NCBI GenBank assembly: GCA_003214295.1
Contig: QCLV01000004.1
Location: forward strand, 1 to 64,000
DNA length: 64,000 bases
Reading direction: 5' to 3'
Origin: Prochlorococcus sp. AG-418-F08
Lineage (GTDB): Bacteria; Cyanobacteriota; Cyanobacteriia; PCC-6307; Cyanobiaceae
Part shown: in pieces, positions 1 to 10,092 of the stretch
Numbering within the stretch: position 1 is the stretch's first letter
Layout: the number at the start of each line of letters is the position of its first letter
Position numbers and translations under genes: made by a program
The notes under the pieces: generated by a model
What the model saw: the letters and a program-made list of their open reading frames with translations, nothing else
Databases searched by the model: none
What the model was told of the DNA's origin: nothing

Positions 1-885
1 GATTTTAAAGAGGAAATTTCAGCAATGCCTGGAACTTACAGATGGGATATTAATAGCTTAATAAAGGAGGTTGCTAGGGCATGGGAATTGGGAATAAGGT
101 GTGTGGTTCTTTTCCCAAAAATTAACGATAGCTTAAAGACTGAAGATGGAGGAGAATGTTTTAATGAAGACGGTTTAATACCTAAAGCTATTCGAATATT
201 AAAAAAAGAGATTCCAGAAATGTCAATAATGACAGATGTTGCCTTGGACCCATACTCTTGTGATGGTCATGATGGAATAGTTGATGAAACTGGAAAAATA
301 TTGAACGATGAAACAATCGAAATTTTAAAAAAACAAGCTTTAACACAAGCAAGAGCTGGAGCAGATTTTATTGGCCCTAGTGACATGATGGATGGGAGAG
401 TTGGAGCAATAAGAGCTGCTCTTGATAGTCAAGGATTTAGTGATGTAGGAATTATAAGTTACACAGCAAAATATTCATCTGCTTACTATGGTCCATTTAG
501 AACTGCTTTAGATTCTGCTCCTAGAGAGAATAGTAAAAAAATAATTCCAGACAATAAGTCTACATATCAAATGGACCCTGCCAATTCAAGAGAGGCTTTA
601 ATTGAATCTGCATTGGATCAGTATGAAGGAGCTGATATTTTAATGGTAAAACCAGGAATTTCATACTTGGATATTGTTTATAGATTAAGCACTTTTTCAA
701 ATAAACCGATAGCTGCATACAACGTTAGTGGGGAGTATTCCATGGTAAAGTCTGCTGCTATGAAGAACTGGATTAACGAAAAAGATATTGTATTAGAAAC
801 ATTGCTTAGTTTTAAAAGAGCAGGAGCAAAATTAATACTCACTTATCATGCTTGTGATGCATCTCAATGGTTGCAGGATACTTAA
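1..885 (+). CDS. hemB: Delta-aminolevulinic acid dehydratase (porphobilinogen synthase), 5' truncated by window edge
   Basis: Frame is open from base 1 (DFKEEISAMPGTYRWDI...); motifs ALDPYSCDGHDG, GADFIGPSDMMDGRV, ILMVKPGISYLDI. Confidence 0.97.
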   Translation, partial: DFKEEISAMPGTYRWDINSLIKEVARAWELGIRCVVLFPKINDSLKTEDGGECFNEDGLIPKAIRILKKEIPEMSIMTDVALDPYSCDGHDGIVDETGKILNDETIEILKKQALTQARAGADFIGPSDMMDGRVGAIRAALDSQGFSDVGIISYTAKYSSAYYGPFRTALDSAPRENSKKIIPDNKSTYQMDPANSREALIESALDQYEGADILMVKPGISYLDIVYRLSTFSNKPIAAYNVSGEYSMVKSAAMKNWINEKDIVLETLLSFKRAGAKLILTYHACDASQWLQDT

Positions 886-948
886 AAACTCATTATTAAC
901 AAAAATTTGGTTTATTCTTAAATTAATGAAAAAATTAACTGCTTTGTT

Positions 949-1335
949 TTGAAGTTTTCACATGGAGTAAATAGGATTGGTCACATTGCACTTAGAGTAG
1001 AGAATCTCGAAAGGGCAAAATCCTTTTATATTAAGCTGGGTATGCATTTAGTTTGGGACGATAAAGATTGGTCTTATTTAGAAGCTGGTAAAGGTAAAGA
1101 TGGACTTGCGTTGTTAAGCCCTAGCTACAAAGCTGCAGGACCTCACTTTGCTTTTCATTTTGAAAATAAAAAAGAAGTGGAAAATATTCAAAATGATTTA
1201 AAGAATTCTGGTGTAAAAGTTGGTCCTTTACATGAGCATAGAGATGGAACAGCATCTTTTTATATGAAGGATACTGAAGGAAACTGGCTCGAGATGATTT
1301 ATGTTCCTCCTGAAGGGATTCAATCGAATGTTTGA
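949..1335 (+). CDS. VOC/glyoxalase family protein (lactoylglutathione lyase-like), TTG start
   Basis: RIGHIALRVENLERAKSFYIKLGM and LEMIYVPP motifs of the VOC fold. Confidence 0.85.
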   Translation: MKFSHGVNRIGHIALRVENLERAKSFYIKLGMHLVWDDKDWSYLEAGKGKDGLALLSPSYKAAGPHFAFHFENKKEVENIQNDLKNSGVKVGPLHEHRDGTASFYMKDTEGNWLEMIYVPPEGIQSNV

Positions 1336-1347
1336 TTCTTTTTTTGT

Positions 1348-3759
1348 ATGTCAGAGAAAAGTTATTCTAAAAAATCATATTCAGATAATACCTTAGAAGA
1401 AGAATCTTTAAGCCTTTTAGAGTGGGATTCATTAAAAATGCATTTATCTTCATTCGCCTCAACGGACATGGGTAAACGAGCAATTTTAAGTTTTGGTATT
1501 CCTTCAGAATACGAAGACTCTAAAAGACTTTTGAATGAAACTATTGAAATAAATGAACTAGAAAATAATTTAGATAAATCAATTAGTTTTTCTGGTGTTT
1601 TTGATATTAGTAGAAATATTGAAATTTGTTCCAAGGGAGGTGTAATTTCATCTTCTGAATTATTAGAAATAGCGAAAACAATAGCTGCAGCGAGAAATTT
1701 AAAAAAAATCTTATTAGATTTTGAACAAAGGCCTTATATTTCATCATTCACAAAAAATTTAATTGACCATCAGAATATCGAAACGATTTTTAAAAAAGGT
1801 ATTGAATCTAATGGAAGGATTTCAGACAATGCGAGTAATGAATTGTCTATTCTCAGAAAAGAATTATTATCTAAGAAACTTGAAAGAAAAATATTAGTTG
1901 AGAAATTTATCCAAAAGAATTTAGCTTATTTGCAAGATACAACTATTGGAGATCGATATGGTAGGCCTGTTTTAGCAGTGAAAGTTAATTATGTAGATAA
2001 ATTTAAAGGCATAATTCATGACTCTTCATCTTCAGGAAATACAGTGTATTTTGAGCCTGATAGTGTAGTAACTAAAGGTAATAAGATTGCTTCTTTGGAG
2101 GCTAGAATCACAGCAGAAGAATTTAAATTACTTAAGAAATGGGCCCAAGTTGTTAGTGATAATTCAGAAAATCTTATTGAAATGGCATCCATTTTATTGA
2201 GATTAGAAAATGCTCTAACTCGTTCAAGATATTCGAAATGGATTGGAGGTAGAAATCCTAAGTTTGAGAAAAATCCTATTATTTCTTTAATTGGTTTTTC
2301 TCATCCATTATTAATTTGGGAACATAAGAAAAAAGGAGCTCCTCCCCCAGTGGCTATAGATTTTCATATAAATAGAAATATTAAGGTTGTAGCTATTACA
2401 GGTCCAAACACTGGAGGTAAAACGGCCGCTTTAAAAGGATTAGGTTTATCTTTACTTATGGCTAGAGCAGGATTATTGATACCCTCAACGCATAATCCTA
2501 TTATCCCTTTTTGTCCAAATATATATGTGGATATAGGAGATAATCAATCATTAGAAGAAAATTTATCTACCTTCAGTGGGCATATATCCCGTATAAAAGA
2601 GATATTAAATTCACTTGATAATAAGAGAGGAATGTCAGTTGTTTTGTTAGATGAGATTGGATCAGGTACAGATCCTCTTGAAGGAAGTGCTCTTGCGATG
2701 GCTTTACTAAAAGAATTTGCAAATAAATCTGATATCACTTTAGCAACTACACATTATGGAGATATAAAGGCTTTAAAATATAATGACTCAAGATTTGAAA
2801 ATGTATCAGTTGCCTTTGATGAGGATTCTTTGAAGCCAAAATATATACTCAACTGGGGTATTCCTGGGAGAAGTAATGCCTTGTCAATTTCAAAGAGAAT
2901 TGGTCTCGATGAAAGTATACTCATTGAAGCTGCAGATTATCTAAAGCCAAAAGATGTTGATAACATTAACACTATTATAAAAGGACTTGAGGAAGAGAGG
3001 ATTAAACAACAAAATTATGCAGAAGCCGCTGCAGAACTCATTGCCAGGACTGAAATATTACATGATGAACTGAAGAGAAATTATGAATATCAAAAAACAA
3101 ATGCTGAAAAAATCCAGGAAATTGAAAGATCTAAATTATCAAAACATATTGTCTCCGCTAAAAAAGAGGTAATAGATTTGATTAAAAAATTAAGAGATAA
3201 AAATGTTAATGGAGAAGATACGAGAATTATAGGAAAAAGATTAAAGGAAATTGAGACGGAACATCTCACCCAAAAAAAATTTGAAAAGTCAATATCATGG
3301 GATCCTAAGGTAGGCGATTTTGTAAAAATTAAAAGTCTAAATAGTACAGGACAAATTGTAGATTTAGATAGAAAGGGTGGTTTTTACGAAGTTAAATGCG
3401 GTTCATTCAGAAGCACATTATCTGTAAATGACTTTGAAGGTATTAATGGAGAAAAGCCTAATTTCAAAATGTCAAAAATTGAGATCAAGTCTAAAAGAGA
3501 AGATTTTTCTTTTTCTAAAATTAGAACTAGTAAAAATACAATTGACGTAAGAGGACTAAGAGTTCATGAAGCAGAAATAATTATTGAGGAGAAAATTCGA
3601 AAATTTCATGGACCACTATGGATTGTTCATGGAATTGGCACAGGGAAATTAAAAAAAGGACTAAGAAATTGGTTATCAGGTTTAAATTATGTTGATAAGA
3701 TTGAAGATGCAGCCAACAACGAGGGTGGACCTGGTTGCAGTATTGCGTGGATAAAATAA
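1348..3759 (+). CDS. mutS2: Endonuclease MutS2 with C-terminal Smr domain
   Basis: Walker A ITGPNTGGKTAALKG; LLDEIGSGTDPLEGSALA; C-terminal Smr DVRGLRVHEAE...IVHGIGTGKLKKG. Confidence 0.96.
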   Translation: MSEKSYSKKSYSDNTLEEESLSLLEWDSLKMHLSSFASTDMGKRAILSFGIPSEYEDSKRLLNETIEINELENNLDKSISFSGVFDISRNIEICSKGGVISSSELLEIAKTIAAARNLKKILLDFEQRPYISSFTKNLIDHQNIETIFKKGIESNGRISDNASNELSILRKELLSKKLERKILVEKFIQKNLAYLQDTTIGDRYGRPVLAVKVNYVDKFKGIIHDSSSSGNTVYFEPDSVVTKGNKIASLEARITAEEFKLLKKWAQVVSDNSENLIEMASILLRLENALTRSRYSKWIGGRNPKFEKNPIISLIGFSHPLLIWEHKKKGAPPPVAIDFHINRNIKVVAITGPNTGGKTAALKGLGLSLLMARAGLLIPSTHNPIIPFCPNIYVDIGDNQSLEENLSTFSGHISRIKEILNSLDNKRGMSVVLLDEIGSGTDPLEGSALAMALLKEFANKSDITLATTHYGDIKALKYNDSRFENVSVAFDEDSLKPKYILNWGIPGRSNALSISKRIGLDESILIEAADYLKPKDVDNINTIIKGLEEERIKQQNYAEAAAELIARTEILHDELKRNYEYQKTNAEKIQEIERSKLSKHIVSAKKEVIDLIKKLRDKNVNGEDTRIIGKRLKEIETEHLTQKKFEKSISWDPKVGDFVKIKSLNSTGQIVDLDRKGGFYEVKCGSFRSTLSVNDFEGINGEKPNFKMSKIEIKSKREDFSFSKIRTSKNTIDVRGLRVHEAEIIIEEKIRKFHGPLWIVHGIGTGKLKKGLRNWLSGLNYVDKIEDAANNEGGPGCSIAWIK

Positions 3760-3799
3760 AATTTAAAATACCTAGAAAAAAATTTAATAACAGTATTAA

Positions 3800-4783
3800 G
3801 TGCAATTTATTGATCAAGCAAAAATTATTCTTAAAGCTGGAAAAGGTGGAAATGGAATAGTTTCATTTAGAAGAGAAAAGTTTGTTCCTGCTGGAGGACC
3901 TTCGGGGGGAAATGGTGGTAGAGGGGGTTCAATTATTTTGATGGCTGATAATAATCTTCAAACATTATTAGATTTTAAATTCAAACGTGAAATAATTGCT
4001 GAAGATGGATGCAAAGGAGGTCCCAATAAGAGATCAGGTGCTTCAGGTGAGGATACAATCCTTAAAGTTCCCTGCGGTACAGAAATAAGGGATTCTAAAA
4101 CCGGCATTATTTTAGGAGACTTAACTAAAGATAAACAGAGTTTAACTATTGCCATTGGAGGAAGAGGTGGACATGGTAATGCTTATTATTTAAGTAATCA
4201 AAATAGAGCTCCAGAATCATTCACTGAAGGAAAAGATGGTGAGATATGGGAGGTTCAATTAGAACTAAAACTTCTTGCAGAGGTTGGAATTATAGGCCTT
4301 CCAAATGCTGGGAAAAGCACTTTGATTTCTGTTGTATCATCTGCACGTCCGAAAATCGCAAATTATCCTTTCACAACTCTAATACCTAACTTAGGTGTAG
4401 TAAGAAAAATTGATGGGAATGGTTGCCTTTTTGCGGATATTCCTGGATTAATATCAGGGGCAGCTGATGGAGTAGGTTTAGGGCATGATTTTTTAAGGCA
4501 CATCCAAAGAACGAAGATACTTGTTCACTTAATTGATGCAATTGCAGAAAATCCTTTACATGATTTTGAGATAATTGAGCAGGAATTAAAAAAATATGGG
4601 AAAGGTCTTTTAGATAAAGAGAGGATAATAGTATTGAATAAAATGGAGCTAGTGGATGATGATTATTTGAAAATAATTTCAAAAAAGTTAGAAGATTTAT
4701 CTAAAAAGAAAGTTTTAGTTATTTCTTCATCTTTAAAAAAAGGTTTATCTTCACTGCTTTCTGAAGTATGGAAAAGGATCTAA
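3800..4783 (+). CDS. obgE: GTPase ObgE/CgtA, GTG start
   Basis: Obg glycine-rich N-terminus; [26 protein letters not shown]. Confidence 0.97.
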   Translation: MQFIDQAKIILKAGKGGNGIVSFRREKFVPAGGPSGGNGGRGGSIILMADNNLQTLLDFKFKREIIAEDGCKGGPNKRSGASGEDTILKVPCGTEIRDSKTGIILGDLTKDKQSLTIAIGGRGGHGNAYYLSNQNRAPESFTEGKDGEIWEVQLELKLLAEVGIIGLPNAGKSTLISVVSSARPKIANYPFTTLIPNLGVVRKIDGNGCLFADIPGLISGAADGVGLGHDFLRHIQRTKILVHLIDAIAENPLHDFEIIEQELKKYGKGLLDKERIIVLNKMELVDDDYLKIISKKLEDLSKKKVLVISSSLKKGLSSLLSEVWKRI

Positions 4784-4869
4784 CTTAAATTAAAAATTGT
4801 TTTGTAAAAAAAAATACTTGATTTAATAATGAAAATTAGTCATAAATAAGATACTTCTTTCAACAAAAT

Positions 4870-5052
4870 ATGAATTTCTATACTTGCTTTGATCAACAAG
4901 GAAAAATAATAGCTAGATGTCAAACCATTCAAGATATTGAGGTTTTGAAGAAAATGGGAAGACCAATTGTAGAAGTCAAGGAAATGAAAAATGAGGAGTC
5001 GGTTGTATGCTCCCTTACAGGAAGTCCATCCGACTTTAATAGAGATTATTAA
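4870..5052 (+). CDS. Small conserved cyanobacterial hypothetical protein (60 aa)
   Basis: Complete ORF with an intrinsic terminator immediately downstream. Confidence 0.7.
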   Translation: MNFYTCFDQQGKIIARCQTIQDIEVLKKMGRPIVEVKEMKNEESVVCSLTGSPSDFNRDY

Positions 5053-5070
5053 TAGAATTAACAAACAAAA

Positions 5071-5096
5071 AAAGGGCTCTTAAAGCCCTTTTTTTT
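5071..5096. terminator. Bidirectional intrinsic terminator between convergent genes
   Basis: AAGGGCT-N5-AGCCCTT flanked by an A-run and a T-run. Confidence 0.85.
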
Positions 5097-5117
5097 CATT
5101 AATCTATAAAAGAAAAC

Positions 5118-5336
5118 TTAATCATCATAAACAAGACATTCTGGTTCATCCGGGTTGGCATCACAGAATAGTTCCAAAGCATTAGGGTCATGTTTATCAT
5201 CTGGATGATGATCCTTATATTCTTCGAGTTCTTTAAGCTCTTCAGTTAAGTGTCTGACCTTTGGAAGATTGCCCTCTGCTTTTGCAGATTCGATTTCCGA
5301 TTGATCTTTTTGGATGTGTTCGTCAATGGATTTCAT
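5118..5336 (-). CDS. cp12: CP12 domain protein (C-terminal Cys pair only)
   Basis: Ends ELFCDANPDEPECLVYDD, the CP12 GAPDH-binding tail; no N-terminal Cys pair. Confidence 0.9.
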   Translation of the reverse strand: MKSIDEHIQKDQSEIESAKAEGNLPKVRHLTEELKELEEYKDHHPDDKHDPNALELFCDANPDEPECLVYDD

Positions 5337-5462
5337 TTTAAGCTTTTCGTACTTTAGTAGACATACATAACATAGTTAATTTCTAATGAAATTGCATTAT
5401 CTATGAACTAAATAAGTGTTCATTACAACATCATTTTTTTTTAAAATTTATTTATGTATTTT

Positions 5463-6407
5463 TTAGTACTCTAATCTCATTATTTCCTCTAACGTTGGTA
5501 AAACTGGGATTAGTTGATTTGGGTTTAATGGGAATAAAGCTTTGTAGTAATCTTTTTTCCATTCATTGTCGAAGCATGTCCTTTTTACGTTAGATAATTT
5601 AAAGAATTTTAATCTCCATTCAATAATCTTTTCAAAACTTGATAGCTCTTGTTCAGTACATTTGAAAAGTTTGCTATAAATCAATTCCCATCTTATAAGC
5701 GTTGGAAAAAGGTAAATATCTGCGTAGGTTAACTCTTCTCCAAATATCCAGTCCCCTTTATTTTTCTGTAGTGAATTTTCAATTTCATTTATGGCTGCGA
5801 AAAGATTTTTACTTGCTTTATCGTAAGCTGACTGGTTTCTGGCGAAACCACATTTATAAACGCCATCATTAATGCTGTTATTAATTAAATCTAAAAATTT
5901 TTGATTACAGTCATTTATAGTGCGTATCTGATATTTTGATTCAATTTTTATCGAATTGAGTAGTCTTATAATCTGAGAACTTTCATTAGAAAGTATATTT
6001 ACTTCATCTTTTACAAAGCTAATTAAAAGAGGTAATGTAGCTCTAAAAATAGTCTTTTTATTAGCTTTTTTGTATAGGTCTGAAAGTCTCATACATCCCC
6101 TAATCTTGGTATTGAAAATCCATTCGCTATGCTCAACATCTGCCTTTAAAAAAATTACTTTAACTTTTTTAGATAAATCTTTTATTTCGTGAACGAGTAA
6201 AGTTCTTTGACACCATGGACAAGAATGACCTAATAATAAATAGATTTGTCCATTCTCATTATTAATATCGTATTCACTATTGATGGTTATACCTTTAGGC
6301 CTTTTATAATTACCATGTAAATCTGATGGTGCGAAGCCATTCATTAATTGGGTCCAAAACCAAAACCAGAATTTTCTGGAGGCCTTTATAAGGTATTTAT
6401 TTTGCAT
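5463..6407 (-). CDS. Glutathione S-transferase family protein (CPWC motif, omega/GHR-like)
   Basis: LLLGHSCPWCQRTLLVHEI thioredoxin-fold motif; C-terminal GST helical region YADIYLFPTLIRWE. Confidence 0.8.
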   Translation of the reverse strand: MQNKYLIKASRKFWFWFWTQLMNGFAPSDLHGNYKRPKGITINSEYDINNENGQIYLLLGHSCPWCQRTLLVHEIKDLSKKVKVIFLKADVEHSEWIFNTKIRGCMRLSDLYKKANKKTIFRATLPLLISFVKDEVNILSNESSQIIRLLNSIKIESKYQIRTINDCNQKFLDLINNSINDGVYKCGFARNQSAYDKASKNLFAAINEIENSLQKNKGDWIFGEELTYADIYLFPTLIRWELIYSKLFKCTEQELSSFEKIIEWRLKFFKLSNVKRTCFDNEWKKDYYKALFPLNPNQLIPVLPTLEEIMRLEY

Positions 6408-6430
6408 AAAATTTTATTTTTAAAGAAAAA

Positions 6431-7336
6431 ATGACTGTTCAAAGAATACTTATCGTTTCAGGCACTCATGGAAATGAAATTAATCCTGTTTGGGCGGTTA
6501 AACAATTTAGTAAAGAGGAAAATAGTTTAAATCATGGTATTGAGTATGAGTACATAATAGGTAATCCTATTGCATATGAAAAAGGATGCCGATATATAGA
6601 TGTTGATTTAAATAGATCTTTTAAAGAAAGTGAGAATTTTGATCAACATAAGAATAGCTTTTATGAAATAAATAGAGCCAATTTTTTAGTAGATCAATTT
6701 GGAATTGACGGATCTCAACCCTGTCAAATTGCAATCGATTTGCATACTACTACTGCAAATATGGGAACTAGCATTGTTTTGTATGGGAGGAGATTCAAAG
6801 ATTTTTGTTTAGCTGCATTACTGCAGAACAAATTTGGATTGCCTATTTATTTACACGAAAAAGATAAAGCTCAAACAGGCTTTCTTGTAGAAGCTTGGCC
6901 ATGTGGACTAGTTATTGAAATAGGAGCTGTAGCACAAAATTTTTATGATCCAAAAATCATAGATAGATTTTTGATAATAATTAGATCCCTAAGGGAAGAG
7001 ATAGATAAATTAAAAAATAACCTTATAGAACTTCCAAAGGAATTAGTGGTTCACGTTCATCAAGGGAGTATAGATTATCCAAGAGATGAAAACGGAGATA
7101 TTGATGGCATAATTCATCCTGAGAGAATAAGCCAAGATTGGAAAATGATTAAAAAAGGAGATCCATTATTTCTGGATAGCCAAGGAATAATCCACAAATA
7201 TGAACGGGACCATTTGATTTGGCCTGTTTTTATTGGAGAAGTTGCTTATAAGGAAAAAAAAATTGCCATGAGCTACACAAAAAAAGAAGTGATTTTTTCC
7301 AAAAAACAATGGGTTCAAGAATTTGAAAGTTTTTAA
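6431..7336 (+). CDS. Aspartoacylase / succinylglutamate desuccinylase family zinc hydrolase
   Basis: SGTHGNEINPVW; DVDLNRSF; AIDLHTTTANMG; VIEIGAVAQ. Confidence 0.9.
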   Translation: MTVQRILIVSGTHGNEINPVWAVKQFSKEENSLNHGIEYEYIIGNPIAYEKGCRYIDVDLNRSFKESENFDQHKNSFYEINRANFLVDQFGIDGSQPCQIAIDLHTTTANMGTSIVLYGRRFKDFCLAALLQNKFGLPIYLHEKDKAQTGFLVEAWPCGLVIEIGAVAQNFYDPKIIDRFLIIIRSLREEIDKLKNNLIELPKELVVHVHQGSIDYPRDENGDIDGIIHPERISQDWKMIKKGDPLFLDSQGIIHKYERDHLIWPVFIGEVAYKEKKIAMSYTKKEVIFSKKQWVQEFESF

Positions 7337-7453
7337 ATTAAGAAAACGGAACAATAAATCGTTGAAAACTAATAAGGATTTTTTATTTTATAGATAAGTT
7401 TATTTAATATTTAATATTTTTATTTTTTTTTCTAATTTTTAAACCTTTAAAAA

Positions 7454-7582
7454 CTAAATTCTTTCACTCCAATAAATAACAGCTCCAAAAGCCTCTAATT
7501 GCAGTCTTCTATGCTTAGCCTCTCTTAAGGAAACTACCTCTCTAGATCTTTTTCCGTTAAGAAGCCATTCGATTATTACCAA
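7454..7582 (-). CDS. Small ORF (42 aa, MVIIEWLLNGKRSREVVSLREAKHRRLQLEAFGAVIYWSERI), TTG start, not in the ORF track
   Basis: Hand translation of the minus strand; GAGGA ribosome-binding-like site 6 nt upstream of TTG; protein-like composition. Confidence 0.65.
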   Translation of the reverse strand: MVIIEWLLNGKRSREVVSLREAKHRRLQLEAFGAVIYWSERI

Positions 7583-7740
7583 GTTGAATCCTCAATAACA
7601 AAGAAAATCTTAAGACATGGAAGTTCTTTTCTCCTGTTTCCCAAAAAATAAGTTTACTTAAAGAAAAAATATTTACACATTTTTAGCGATTTTGGTCTAA
7701 AATCTTCGAAGCGGAATTTATTTTCCGTTTTTATTTACAC

Positions 7741-7756
7741 GTCTCACTTTAGAGAC
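7741..7756 (+). promoter_or_regulatory. Hairpin in psbA 5' leader (GTCTC-ACTTTA-GAGAC)
   Basis: Perfect 5-bp inverted repeat with 6-nt loop, ending 15 nt before the psbA ATG. Confidence 0.45.
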
Positions 7757-7771
7757 ATACTTTACGAACTC

Positions 7772-8854
7772 ATGACAACTATTCAGCAGCAGCGTTCTTC
7801 GCTGTTAAAAGGTTGGCCACAGTTTTGTGAGTGGGTAACATCAACTAACAACAGAATTTATGTTGGTTGGTTCGGCGTCTTAATGATTCCATGCCTTCTT
7901 ACAGCAGCGGCTTGCTTCATCGTTGCATTCATCGCAGCACCACCAGTAGACATCGACGGAATTAGAGAGCCAGTTGCTGGTTCATTCCTATATGGAAACA
8001 ACATCATCTCAGGTGCAGTTGTTCCTTCATCTAACGCTATTGGTCTACACTTCTACCCAATTTGGGAAGCAGCTACTGTAGATGAGTGGTTATACAACGG
8101 TGGTCCTTACCAGCTTGTAATTTTCCACTTCCTAATTGGTATCTCAGCATACATGGGAAGACAGTGGGAGCTTTCATACCGTTTAGGTATGCGTCCATGG
8201 ATCTGTGTTGCATACTCTGCACCAGTTTCAGCAGCTTTCGCAGTATTCCTTGTATACCCATTCGGTCAAGGTTCATTCTCTGACGGAATGCCTCTAGGTA
8301 TCTCTGGTACATTTAACTTCATGTTTGTTTTCCAGGCAGAGCACAACATTCTTATGCACCCATTCCATATGGCTGGTGTTGCTGGTATGTTCGGAGGATC
8401 TTTATTCTCAGCTATGCACGGTTCACTTGTTACTTCATCTCTAATCAGAGAAACAACTGAGACAGAGTCTCAGAACTATGGTTACAAGTTCGGACAAGAA
8501 GAAGAAACATATAACATCGTTGCAGCTCATGGCTACTTCGGTCGTTTGATCTTCCAATATGCAAGTTTCAACAACAGCAGAAGTCTTCACTTCTTCCTAG
8601 CTGTATTCCCAGTTGTTTGTGTATGGTTAACTTCAATGGGTATCTGCACAATGGCATTCAACCTTAACGGTTTCAACTTCAACCAGTCAGTTGTTGATGC
8701 AAACGGTAAGATTGTTCCTACATGGGGTGACGTTCTTAACAGAGCAAACCTAGGTATGGAAGTAATGCACGAGCGTAATGCTCACAACTTCCCACTTGAT
8801 CTAGCAGCAGCTGAGTCTACAACAGTAGCTCTTTCAGCTCCAGCTATCGGTTAA
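7772..8854 (+). CDS. psbA: Photosystem II D1 protein
   Basis: Canonical D1 sequence ([32 protein letters not shown]). Confidence 0.99.
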   Translation: MTTIQQQRSSLLKGWPQFCEWVTSTNNRIYVGWFGVLMIPCLLTAAACFIVAFIAAPPVDIDGIREPVAGSFLYGNNIISGAVVPSSNAIGLHFYPIWEAATVDEWLYNGGPYQLVIFHFLIGISAYMGRQWELSYRLGMRPWICVAYSAPVSAAFAVFLVYPFGQGSFSDGMPLGISGTFNFMFVFQAEHNILMHPFHMAGVAGMFGGSLFSAMHGSLVTSSLIRETTETESQNYGYKFGQEEETYNIVAAHGYFGRLIFQYASFNNSRSLHFFLAVFPVVCVWLTSMGICTMAFNLNGFNFNQSVVDANGKIVPTWGDVLNRANLGMEVMHERNAHNFPLDLAAAESTTVALSAPAIG

Positions 8855-8876
8855 GCTTAAAGTTCTTAAATTTACC

Positions 8877-8900
8877 AGCCCCCTTTTGGGGGCTTTTTTT
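8877..8900 (+). terminator. psbA intrinsic terminator
   Basis: AGCCCCC-TTTT-GGGGGCT followed by T-run. Confidence 0.93.
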
Positions 8901-8960
8901 GTTTAATTTTCAATTGGTTTCATATAATGTTTATATATAGATAAAACATTTGATATTTCT

Positions 8961-10058
8961 ATGAGTAGTAGTTTTGGAAAAATTTTTCGTGTTAGTACTT
9001 TTGGAGAATCACATGGTGGTGCAGTAGGCGTTATCCTTGATGGATGTCCACCTAAGTTAAAAATAGATATAAATCTGATACAAAATGAATTAGATAGGCG
9101 CAGACCTGGCCAAAGTGACATTACAACACCCAGAAATGAAGAAGATAAAATTGAAATATTAAGTGGGATAAAGGAAGGGTTAACACTTGGAACTCCAATA
9201 GCAATGTTGGTAAGAAATAAGGATCAAAGACCAGGAGATTATAATAATTTGGAGCAGGTATTTAGACCTTCTCATGCAGATGGTACATATCATCTGAAAT
9301 ATGGAATTCAGGCAAGTTCTGGCGGTGGAAGAGCCTCTGCTAGAGAAACAATTGGGAGAGTAGCTGCTGGTTCTATAGCGAAACAATTATTAAAAACCTT
9401 CTCTAACACTGAAATACTATCTTGGGTAAAGCGTATACATGATATTGATTCTGATATAAATAAAGAGAAGATTTCTCTCAAAAAAATAGATTCTAATATT
9501 GTTAGATGTCCCGATGAAAAGGTATCAAAAGAAATGATCGAGAGAATTAAGGAATTAAAGCGACAAGGAGACTCTTGCGGTGGTGTTATTGAATGTCTAG
9601 TAAGAAATGTTCCCTCTGGTCTTGGAATGCCCGTTTTTGATAAATTAGAAGCTGATTTAGCAAAGGCTTTAATGTCTTTGCCTGCCACGAAAGGCTTTGA
9701 AATAGGTTCAGGTTTCTCTGGAACTTATTTAAAAGGAAGCGAACATAATGATGGCTTCATCAAGTCTGATGATATTAGTAAGTTAAGAACAATATCAAAC
9801 AATTCAGGAGGTATACAGGGCGGAATAAGTAATGGTGAAAATATCGAAATGAAGATAGCTTTTAAACCTACAGCAACCATCGGGAAAGAACAGAAAACAG
9901 TAAATGCTGAAGGTAAAGAAGTACTTATGAAAGCAAAAGGGAGACACGATCCATGCGTTCTACCAAGAGCAGTTCCCATGGTTGATGCTATGGTAGCTTT
10001 AGTACTTGCTGATCATTTGCTTCTAAATCATGCTCAATGTGACTTAATAAATAAGTAG
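8961..10058 (+). CDS. aroC: Chorismate synthase
   Basis: [56 protein letters not shown]. Confidence 0.98.
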   Translation: MSSSFGKIFRVSTFGESHGGAVGVILDGCPPKLKIDINLIQNELDRRRPGQSDITTPRNEEDKIEILSGIKEGLTLGTPIAMLVRNKDQRPGDYNNLEQVFRPSHADGTYHLKYGIQASSGGGRASARETIGRVAAGSIAKQLLKTFSNTEILSWVKRIHDIDSDINKEKISLKKIDSNIVRCPDEKVSKEMIERIKELKRQGDSCGGVIECLVRNVPSGLGMPVFDKLEADLAKALMSLPATKGFEIGSGFSGTYLKGSEHNDGFIKSDDISKLRTISNNSGGIQGGISNGENIEMKIAFKPTATIGKEQKTVNAEGKEVLMKAKGRHDPCVLPRAVPMVDAMVALVLADHLLLNHAQCDLINK

Positions 10059-10092
10059 TAGTTTTGTTGAATAAATTATATTTATCCTTAAC

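Noticed and set aside
7653-7737. TTTACA/TTTACT half-sites near psbA as an RpaB HLR1 element
   Set aside because: HLR1 needs two closely spaced direct repeats; the copies seen are too far apart or imperfect.
8073-8312. Overlapping ORFs on both strands inside psbA
   Set aside because: Out-of-frame shadows of a conserved, codon-biased gene.
9308-9688. 126-aa minus-strand ORF
   Set aside because: Lies wholly antisense to aroC, which is well supported.
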